Below, piece after piece: positions 25,670 to 31,505 of a stretch of 34,226 nucleotides of DNA. The stretch is from Janibacter indicus. Lineage in GTDB: Bacteria > Actinomycetota > Actinomycetes > Actinomycetales > Dermatophilaceae. The notes under the pieces were generated by a model. It did not search any database, was not told the origin of the DNA, and saw only the letters and a program-made list of their open reading frames with translations. Position numbers and translations under genes: made by a program. Position 1 is the stretch's first letter, and the number at the start of each line of letters is the position of its first letter. Location: positions 1-34,226 of the forward strand of contig NZ_FWXN01000016.1 in the NCBI RefSeq assembly GCF_900176385.1. The letters run 5' to 3'.

Positions 25670-25688
25670 TACGTTTCGTCACAACGTA
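25670..25688. promoter_or_regulatory. TACGTT-N7-AACGTA palindrome
   Basis: A perfect 6-bp inverted repeat with 7-bp spacing (19 bp in all) lies 20 bp upstream of the minus-strand zinc-ribbon gene, in an otherwise gene-free 213-bp interval. The size fits an XRE or TetR-type dimer site; the XRE protein encoded at 24982 is a natural candidate binder. Confidence 0.45.
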
Positions 25689-25863
25689 AAGGCGGCCTCC
25701 GACAATGCAAGAGGTGTGTCGGGACTGGAGTCAATGAAACTTGCTAGGTAGGCGCGACGCGATGCGGGACACGTTGATGGTCACGGATCCGGTCGCGGTC
25801 GGTTGACGTTTTCGTTCACGTCGGTGGCTAGGCTCTGGCCATCGTCGTCAGGAGGAAAATCGC

Positions 25864-26139
25864 GTGGCAGTCGGACTCGAGGACTTGCTGGACAAGATCT
25901 GGTTTGGCGCGCAGAACACGGTCGAGAAGGGCTCCTCGTTCGAGCACCTGATCGCGAGCTACCTGCGGACGGCTCCGGAGTTCGCGGACCGGTTCGACAA
26001 CGACCCGAACGACTGGTCGCGCGAGGTCGAGGACCCGCGCTACATCATCGACCTGCTCGCCCGAATCGTCACATTGAGCCTGGAAACGATGAAGATCGTC
26101 GACGCGCTTCCCCCGCTGGCCATCAAGGAGACACAGTGA
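25864..26139 (+). CDS. Small protein resembling joined ends of a DEAD/DEAH restriction helicase
   Basis: The 91-aa frame has an excellent AGGAGG site 8 nt before its GTG. Residues 14-44 (NTVEKGSSFEHLIASYLR, then TAPEFADRF) look like the N-terminal nuclease-like start of very large island-borne DEAD/DEAH helicase or type ISP restriction proteins. Residues 46-85 (DPNDWSREVEDPRYIIDLLA, then RIVTLSLETMKIVDAL) look like the extreme C-terminus of the same proteins. I infer an in-frame internal deletion of more than 1000 residues. These family comparisons are from memory. The stop overlaps the GTG of the Mrr-like gene (GTGA), so the small protein is translationally coupled to it. It may be a relic or a retained small partner. 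Confidence 0.6.
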   Translation: MAVGLEDLLDKIWFGAQNTVEKGSSFEHLIASYLRTAPEFADRFDNDPNDWSREVEDPRYIIDLLARIVTLSLETMKIVDALPPLAIKETQ

Positions 26140-27191
26140 CTGAGCAAGCATGGGTCATCCGTTCTGGTCGCCACGGCGAGCGGGATGTGTGGGCTATGGA
26201 CAACGGCTGGTCCGGCGGAGGATGGACGGAGATTCCCGATCTCACGAATGCCCGGACCCGGGCTGACATCGAAGAGATCGTCGCCGCAACTTTCGGCACG
26301 GAGTCGCCGGGGCTCGTCTCCTCCTACACGGGCCAGCTGTACGCCCTTCGTCATCGCATGGAGGTCGGGGACATCGTGATCATGCCCCGGAAGACGGCCA
26401 AGGATCTCGCCTTCGGGCGCATCACGAGCGCATACACGTACCTGGCAGACGAGGCCGACCCGAACCGACGCCATGTGGTCGGCGTGGACTGGCAGGAGAC
26501 CCTGCCACGCACCGCGGTAAAGCAGGACCTGCTGTACACCCTGGGAGGAGCGACGTCGATCTTCTCGCCGAGTCGCAACAAGGCGGTCCCTCGTCTGGAG
26601 CACCTGATGGTCCACGGCACAGACCCCGGCGCTACCGGCCTGAGCACCGGCACGGCGTCCACGGCGTGGTCTTGGGATCCTTCGGCCCAGGGCGACGCAG
26701 TTGTCGACGAACCGGAGACCACACCCGACATCGTCGAGGTGGCCGCCGACGAGATCGCTACGAAGATTGGTGAGGAGTTCGCCGGACACGACCTCGCCCA
26801 CCTCGTGGCCGTGGTCCTCGAGGCGGAGGGTTTCGAGGTCATTGAGTCGCCGACGGGGGCAGACGGTGGCGTCGACATCCTGGCTGGCCGCGGTCTGCTC
26901 GGACTGGAGTCACCGAAGATCGTCGTCCAAGTCAAGACCCCTCAGGTCGGATCGGAGGTGATCTCCCAACTCACCGGGCTCGTGGCCTCCCAAGGCGCGG
27001 ACTACGGACTGATCGCTACCTGGGCCGGGTTGTCCAAGCCGGCTCGTGACGCCGTCAAGCATCAGCGCTTCAAAATCAAGGTGTGGGAGTCGGCCGACAT
27101 CATCGAGGCCGTCCAGAACAACTACGAGAAGTTGCCGGACGACGTGCGCGTGCGACTGCCGCTGCAGCGGGTGTGGATGCTCGCGCGCTGA
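26136..27191 (+). CDS. Mrr-like type IV restriction endonuclease with N-terminal reader domain
   Basis: The 351-aa protein starts with GTG at 26136, overlapping the upstream stop. The C-terminal domain (about residues 225-320) is a PD-(D/E)xK Mrr catalytic fold: HLVAVVLEAEGFEVIESP, then GADGGVDILAG with the catalytic Asp, and IVVQVKTPQVGSEVISQL with Q-x-K. The N-terminal ~125 residues (AWVIRSGRHGERDVWAMDNG, VGDIVIMPRKTAKDLAFGRI) form a PUA/EVE-like reader expected to recognise modified bases. A linker with acidic residues joins them. A type IV enzyme cuts foreign modified DNA and needs no cognate methylase, which fits its presence without one. Confidence 0.85.
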   Translation: MTEQAWVIRSGRHGERDVWAMDNGWSGGGWTEIPDLTNARTRADIEEIVAATFGTESPGLVSSYTGQLYALRHRMEVGDIVIMPRKTAKDLAFGRITSAYTYLADEADPNRRHVVGVDWQETLPRTAVKQDLLYTLGGATSIFSPSRNKAVPRLEHLMVHGTDPGATGLSTGTASTAWSWDPSAQGDAVVDEPETTPDIVEVAADEIATKIGEEFAGHDLAHLVAVVLEAEGFEVIESPTGADGGVDILAGRGLLGLESPKIVVQVKTPQVGSEVISQLTGLVASQGADYGLIATWAGLSKPARDAVKHQRFKIKVWESADIIEAVQNNYEKLPDDVRVRLPLQRVWMLAR

Positions 27192-27418
27192 CTCCTACGG
27201 TCACCCTGTCGCTGCACATCGTTCGTGTGGAGGCGCGCACCCTTGAGCATCCACCGACTTGGGTGGACACTGCGCGGCAAGGCTGGGTCAGCCTGCAGTG
27301 CTCCGGTGACCGGCACTTCCTAGCGGCGAAAAGGGGCCGCTCAGCCTCTGAGCCAACGGTTGCCAGACAAGGCGCTCAGCACCGTTCTGAACCGCACTGG
27401 GTCTGCTGGAGGCTCGGG

Positions 27419-28270
27419 CTATTGGATTCCGACCAAGGGGTGGTCGGACCGTTGCGTAGCGTAGAACGCTTCCTCGAACTCTGCTGGCGGGACGTCGCCC
27501 AGGTAGCCGTGGAGGCGGTCGTGGTTGTGCCAGTGGACCCAGGACAGGGTGGCGAGCTCGACATCCTCGATACTCTTCCAGGGCCGTCCCTGGCGTGCGG
27601 GGCCGCGGATTAGCTCGGCCTTGTAGTAGCCGTTCACGGTCTCGGCAAGGGCGTTATCGTACGAATCCCCGACGGTGCCGATCGAGGGCACCGCACCGAT
27701 CTCAGCCAGTCGTTCTCCGTAGCGAATCGACGTGAATTGGCTGCCCGCGTCGCTGTGACACCGCAGCCCGTCGAGCTGGGTGCCGCGTGACCACCTGGCC
27801 ATCTCGATGGCGTCGAGGACCATCGTGGTCCTCATGTGCGAGGCGACTCGCCACCCGACGATCGTGCGGGAGTAGGCGTCGATGATGAAGCAGACGTAGG
27901 CGACGCCGGCCCAGGTCGGCACGAAGGTCAGATCTGTGACCCACAACTGGTTCGGCGCGGTGGCGGTGAAGTCGCGGCCCACCAGGTCCGGGTGCCGCGG
28001 CATGCCCGGGTCTGGCGTGGTGGTGCGCACCCGCTTGGTGCGCCGCACGCCCTCGATACCCTCGGCGCGCATCAGCCGGGCGACCTGGTCGCGGCCGATG
28101 TCGTGACCAGAGCGTCGCGCGGCCTTCCAGATCTTCCGTGCCCCGTAGACCCGGTAGTTGGCTTCCCACAGCTGCCGCACCACCGGGCCCATCACCGCGT
28201 CACGTCGGGCACGGGCCGATGGCTGCCGGCTCTTGACCTGGTAGTAGCTGCTGGGGGCCACCTGCAGCAC
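27419..28270 (-). CDS. IS3 transposase OrfB (integrase core)
   Basis: The rve-type DDE domain is complete: WVTDLTFVPTWAGVAYVC (first Asp), GLRCHSDAGSQFTS (second Asp) and SYDNALAETVNGYYKAEL (Glu). The HTH_21 region YRVYGARKIWKAARRSGHDI lies near the N-terminus. The only start inside the frame is the GTG at 28270, but the frame is open further upstream past the OrfA stop (reading AAFIDANRDD). That overlap indicates production of an OrfAB fusion by -1 frameshifting near 28345. It appears intact. Confidence 0.95.
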   Translation of the reverse strand: MLQVAPSSYYQVKSRQPSARARRDAVMGPVVRQLWEANYRVYGARKIWKAARRSGHDIGRDQVARLMRAEGIEGVRRTKRVRTTTPDPGMPRHPDLVGRDFTATAPNQLWVTDLTFVPTWAGVAYVCFIIDAYSRTIVGWRVASHMRTTMVLDAIEMARWSRGTQLDGLRCHSDAGSQFTSIRYGERLAEIGAVPSIGTVGDSYDNALAETVNGYYKAELIRGPARQGRPWKSIEDVELATLSWVHWHNHDRLHGYLGDVPPAEFEEAFYATQRSDHPLVGIQ

Positions 28271-28341
28271 GCTGCAGATGAGCTCGACCCCCAGCCGCCG
28301 ACCCGCGACGACGTCGTCGCGGTTGGCGTCGATGAACGCGG

Positions 28342-28686
28342 CTACTTCTTGTGCTGGCGGTCGAGCTCCGCCCCGAAGAAACTGGCGGCCCTCTTCAAGA
28401 TTTCGTTGGCGCGCTTGAGCTCACGGTTCTCCTGCTCCAGAGCCTTCATCTTCGCCGCGTCACTGGTACTGATGCCCGCGACGTGGCCCTCGTCGATATC
28501 AGCTTGACGGACCCAGGACCGCACCGACTCGGTGCCGTACCCCAACTGCTGGGCGACGCGCTGGACCGTGCCGTGCTCTGTGCCTAGCTCTGCGCGCAGA
28601 GTCCTGACCATCCGCACCGCAGCGGCCTTCTCGTCGGGGCTGTAGCGACGCGTGGTCGGCTTCCCCGGGGTGGTGTCCTTCGGCAT
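28342..28686 (-). CDS. IS3 transposase OrfA (HTH_Tnp_1)
   Basis: The 114-aa protein has an HTH domain RRYSPDEKAAAVRMVRTL and LGYGTESVRSWVRQADIDEG, followed by a leucine-zipper-like helix MKALEQENRELKRANEILKR, which dimerises IS3 transposases. I use the ATG at 28686 (MPKDTTPGKP); an in-frame ATG at 28722 would start only 4 bp inside the inverted repeat. Its stop lies within the open OrfB frame, as needed for -1 frameshifting. No A6G slippery run is present; the overlap reads CACAAGAAGTAG. Confidence 0.92.
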   Translation of the reverse strand: MPKDTTPGKPTTRRYSPDEKAAAVRMVRTLRAELGTEHGTVQRVAQQLGYGTESVRSWVRQADIDEGHVAGISTSDAAKMKALEQENRELKRANEILKRAASFFGAELDRQHKK

Positions 28687-28825
28687 GAGTACATCCTCGT
28701 TTCCAAACGATGGAGACTCCAACCAACCCAGTGCGGTTCATTCTGAAAGAGTTTGGGTAGAAGTGTCCGGGAGGTCCGGGAGTGGCCCCTTCGTGTGCCT
28801 AGTGCTAGTGAACAAGGAGGCCCAC

Positions 28826-29017
28826 ATGACCACCACCCACTCCCGCCGACAGTTCGAGACCCTCAACCAGGCCGCCGAACGGACCGGCCTCAGCGTCCGG
28901 ACCCTGCGCCGTCGCATCGCCGCCGGGCTCCTGCCGGCCTACCGAAGCGGCCCGCGCGTGCTCCGCGTCGATCCTGCCGACGTCGATCGCTTGATGGTGC
29001 GGGTACCCACCGCGTAG
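28826..29017 (+). CDS. Excisionase-like helix-turn-helix protein
   Basis: This 63-aa protein carries LNQAAERTGLSVRTLRRRIA and RVLRVDPADVDRLM, the winged-helix HTH_17/excisionase (MerR-like) fold. It is preceded by a strong AAGGAGG site 6 nt from the ATG. Such proteins act as recombination directionality factors or as small regulators in integrated elements. No integrase is next to it in this window, so it may be a relic of the original element or an independent regulator. It sits just right of the IS3 insertion, which may have separated it from its partner or promoter. Confidence 0.83.
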   Translation: MTTTHSRRQFETLNQAAERTGLSVRTLRRRIAAGLLPAYRSGPRVLRVDPADVDRLMVRVPTA

Positions 29018-29069
29018 ACGGCGCTGGCCGCAAGTCTGGATGCGTTACGCGAGCTGGCATGGGCTGACC

Positions 29070-29723
29070 TCACGAAGGCTTGCGAGCAACCACAACGCGA
29101 ACCGATTCGCGATCCTGCAGCCACCGCTGAGCATCCGGGGCGATGTAGCCCATGGCGGTCTCCGCACGAACAAGATCCGCCACGAGGTCCCGGCGGTGAA
29201 TGGGTTCGTGGTGTGCCGCGCGATTGCGCAGGAAGTGCAATTGCTCGATGTGAGCCTCGATGGTCTTGCGAGCGGTCGCCAGATCTCCGTCGACCCCAGG
29301 GAAAGCGCTGTGCAGGCTCGGGATCCACAGCGAGGTCAGATACTTGCGCGCCAGCAGGTATCGCCAGAAACCCAGACTCAGTTCGGCGACGACGTGGCCG
29401 TGGGTGACGCGGCGGCCGCCGCGGGACGCCCTCCACCGTGCAGTCACGATGTCCTTCTGGCCGCGGGGGTCCAGCGGTACCTCATCCAGCCAGTCGGACC
29501 ACCCCTTGCGCTGGGCCAGGTCGTCCAACTGCGCGTCAAGCGCGTTGCGAAGGACGACCTCCACCATGGCGGACACCGACAGGACCGCGGATGACGCGTC
29601 CATGTTCCACTCGTACAGGTCAAAGGCCCCATCCAGATCGCCGTCGGCGGCCTTCATGTAGGACCCCAGCCGCTCATTCGTCAGAAGTCGACGAAGGGTC
29701 TCCCGGTCAACGTGCGGTGGCAT
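29070..29723 (-). CDS. Abi_2 (AbiD/AbiF-like) abortive infection protein with HEPN motif
   Basis: This is a 217-aa protein of the Abi_2 family. Its diagnostic C-terminal block FLRNRAAHHEPIHRRDL contains the HEPN RNase signature R-x4-H (RNRAAH). Upstream blocks also fit the family: LTNERLGSYMKAADGD, YEWNMDASSAVLSVSAMVEV (helical HEPN start), LRNALDAQL and GHVVAELSLGFWRYLLARKY. HEPN ribonucleases of phage-defence systems cleave host RNA upon infection. The ATG at 29723 has AAGGGAG just upstream. Only 34 bp upstream begins the structured element at 29757-29882, which may be its RNA partner or cis-regulator. Confidence 0.88.
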   Translation of the reverse strand: MPPHVDRETLRRLLTNERLGSYMKAADGDLDGAFDLYEWNMDASSAVLSVSAMVEVVLRNALDAQLDDLAQRKGWSDWLDEVPLDPRGQKDIVTARWRASRGGRRVTHGHVVAELSLGFWRYLLARKYLTSLWIPSLHSAFPGVDGDLATARKTIEAHIEQLHFLRNRAAHHEPIHRRDLVADLVRAETAMGYIAPDAQRWLQDRESVRVVVARKPS

Positions 29724-29756
29724 CCTCTCCCTTCTTACGTGTATCTTGATGCGTGA

Positions 29757-29882
29757 AGACCCCGGAACGATCCCTGGCTCAGGCCATATCGCCGGGGTTT
29801 CGTCATGTGGCCGGGGACTAGGCTGCTCGGCCCTTCGGGCGCGGAGCGTGGCGTGCCACCGAGCAGCCTAGTCCCCGGCCAC
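29757..29882. ncRNA. Candidate structured RNA upstream of the Abi gene
   Basis: Two structures are adjacent. Hairpin A (29757-29800) is fully nested: AGACCCCGG/CCGGGGTTT (one G-U), then CGAT/ATCG, then TGGC/GCCA around a TCAG loop. Hairpin B is a perfect 24-bp inverted repeat, 29807-29830 with 29859-29882, enclosing 28 nt that contain a small CCC-TTC-GGG hairpin. No reading frame across the region is credible. Abi_2-type genes are known to be accompanied upstream by a conserved structured RNA (the abiF motif, as I recall it); whether this belongs to that motif cannot be tested here. A terminator or cruciform is the alternative. The transcribed strand is unknown. Confidence 0.5.
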
Positions 29883-30024
29883 GACACCGACGCCCGTCTC
29901 GTGAAGTCGGCGGCGCGAGTCCGCTTTGAGAGACGCGGGCCGTACCGAACACCTCCGCCTCGCGCCATGCGCGCCGAGACCAAACTGTGCGAAGACGATA
30001 GCGAGCGGTCCTACTCGAGAGTGT

Positions 30025-30357
30025 TCACGACAAGATCGTGGGATCGAGGTCATGCAGGTCGAGCCACGAGTAGTACCCCGGCACCTGCTCGCCCGTGGAC
30101 CATATGTACGGTCCCTCAGGGCCATCCGTCGCCAGACTCGCAATGCATGTCAATACCTCTTTGAGGAGCAGAGTGAGTACCTCGTCGGACAAGTCAGGAC
30201 GGTATGCGAGTCCATACGAGTAGCCGCCCGGTTTTGCTTCAGCAGCGATGTACGCCACCGAACCTTCTGACGGCCCCTCTGTGACGATCCGGGGGGACTC
30301 CTCGACTCGAAAGCCGGCCTCGGCGAGCGGGACCAGCGGCTCAGGTATCTCGGTCAT
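30025..30357 (-). CDS. Small acidic protein of unknown function
   Basis: The 110-aa protein starts MTEIPEPLVPLAEAGFRVEE and contains SVAYIAAEAKPGGYSYGLAY, a helix DLSDEVLTLLLKEVLTCIAS and an aromatic tail YIWSTGEQVPGYYSWLDLHD. It is soluble and acidic with one cysteine. The pattern, an alternating strand/helix fold with a C-terminal Trp/Tyr cluster, suggests a real domain, perhaps an immunity- or barstar-like small protein, but I cannot assign it. It starts with ATG and lies 53 bp downstream of the next minus-strand gene, so the two may share a message. Downstream, 29883-30024 shows no gene. Confidence 0.6.
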   Translation of the reverse strand: MTEIPEPLVPLAEAGFRVEESPRIVTEGPSEGSVAYIAAEAKPGGYSYGLAYRPDLSDEVLTLLLKEVLTCIASLATDGPEGPYIWSTGEQVPGYYSWLDLHDLDPTILS

Positions 30358-30410
30358 AGGCAGGCAACCTACCGACTGTCAGCTGAGGACCCCAGCGCAG
30401 CGGAGACTTG

Positions 30411-30689
30411 TTAGTAGGGCAGGTGCTCCCACGTCACACTGTGAGCAGTGGCTCTCTTCTGCATGTCTTCGAAGAAGGAGTAGCCCTGGTCGACGTCTGA
30501 GAAATCGCGCTCGTGGAACTCGCCGTCGTACGTCTTCCAGGTGACCCGGTAGGTTACGGGCACCCCGTCGACTGTCCATTTGTGCCCGTCCCACTGCTTC
30601 CCGCCACGGTCCGTCTCGTCGGTGTCGCCGCTCTCCACGTGATCGTGATCGCCGCCGAAGGTACTGGTCAGCCTGTCGAAGAAGCCCAT
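30411..30689 (-). CDS. Small hydrophilic protein of unknown function
   Basis: This 92-aa protein begins MGFFDRLTSTFGGDHDHVES and continues with an acidic spacer, then GKQWDGHKWTVDGVPVTYRV and WKTYDGEFHERDFSDVDQGY. It ends with an FFEDMQKRATAHSVTWEHLP helix. The C-terminal part looks like a compact beta-strand/helix domain joined to a charged N-terminus. There is no signal or membrane segment. No family is recognised. It is divergent from the ABC exporter (123 bp). Confidence 0.6.
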   Translation of the reverse strand: MGFFDRLTSTFGGDHDHVESGDTDETDRGGKQWDGHKWTVDGVPVTYRVTWKTYDGEFHERDFSDVDQGYSFFEDMQKRATAHSVTWEHLPY

Positions 30690-30812
30690 TGCTCGATAGT
30701 CTCAGGACCCGCACTCCGTATGGAGCGAAGTCCCGCCTCGTGGTGTGCGTAGACGATCGTGGGACGCGACGGGATGATGGTTCTGGTCCACTGAGTCGGG
30801 AGGGGCTGCGCA

Positions 30813-31505
30813 ATGGGTCGACCAGCGAAGGCAACGGCCATCGAGTTATCTGCAGTTGCCTACGGCCACCGGAAGCGGCCTCTGCTGTTTGAGGATGTCT
30901 CGCTGGCCGTGGCGGGTGGTGAGTCGGTCGCGCTCATGGGGCCCAGCGGCGTCGGTAAGTCCACGTTGCTCTCCCTCGCGCTGGGGATTTTGTCCCCTGC
31001 GCGGGGGCGGGTGACGGTGGCTGGTCAGGATTGGTCGTCGTTGTCGAAGTCCGTTCGAGCACGGCACCGCGCTGCCCAAATCGGGATGGTTTTTCAGTTC
31101 GGCGAGTTGCTTGATGAGTTGAGCCCGGTTGAGAACGTGGCTCTGCCGATGATGTGGTCCGGGAAGGATGGTCGCGAGGCGGTCGAGCGAGCAGAGGAGT
31201 TGCTGGAGCGACTGGGTGTCCACACGTCTGCGTCGACGACGGACGTGGTCTCTGGCGGGGAACGACAGCGGATCGCTGTCGCCCGTGCCTTGATCAGCGA
31301 CCCTCAGGTGGTCCTGGCCGACGAACCGACGGGATCGCTGGACAGCGACAACGCGAACGCGCTGGCCGACGTGCTCTTCGGTCTGCCCCGCGAGCAGGGA
31401 TGCGCGCTACTGGTGGTGACTCATTCGGCTGAGATCGCCGCTCGGGCCGACCGTGTGCTGCGCTTGTCCTCTGCGGGGACCCTCGCGGCTGATCGTGCTG
31501 CATGA
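30813..31505 (+). CDS. ABC transporter ATPase, MacB/LolD type
   Basis: The 230-aa ATPase has Walker A GPSGVGKST (about residue 44), the Q-loop in GMVFQFGELLDELSPVENVAL, signature VSGGERQRIAVARAL, Walker B VVLADEPTGSLDS and the H-loop VVTHSAEIA. This is the MacB/LolD/FtsE class, which pairs with FtsX-like permeases. Note FQFGELLDEL, where FQ-x-F-x-L-L is typical of LolD. The ATG at 30813 has a weak purine-rich leader (GAGGGG). It overlaps the permease by 4 bp. Confidence 0.93.
   Translation: MGRPAKATAIELSAVAYGHRKRPLLFEDVSLAVAGGESVALMGPSGVGKSTLLSLALGILSPARGRVTVAGQDWSSLSKSVRARHRAAQIGMVFQFGELLDELSPVENVALPMMWSGKDGREAVERAEELLERLGVHTSASTTDVVSGGERQRIAVARALISDPQVVLADEPTGSLDSDNANALADVLFGLPREQGCALLVVTHSAEIAARADRVLRLSSAGTLAADRAA

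Larger units (their letters stand above)
27388..28740. mobile_element. Complete IS3-family insertion sequence
   Basis: A perfect 15-bp terminal inverted repeat, TGAACCGCACTGGGT (27388-27402) and ACCCAGTGCGGTTCA (28726-28740), continues imperfectly to about 28 bp. The element is 1353 bp and is flanked by TTC on both sides (27385-27387 and 28741-28743), a 3-bp target duplication normal for IS3. Its two overlapping minus-strand frames encode OrfA and OrfB. No host gene is obviously interrupted; the target lies in the spacer between the Mrr-like and excisionase-like genes. Confidence 0.95.

Noticed and set aside
28741-28825. Tandem GTCCGGGAG copies upstream of the excisionase-like gene
   Set aside because: There are only two short adjacent copies. 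It could be a binding site, but it is too small to separate from chance in G+C-rich DNA.
24940-30424. Shared TAGTAGGGCAG at about 24940 and 30413
   Set aside because: It is an isolated 11-mer match without extended similarity, so it is not treated as an attachment site pair.
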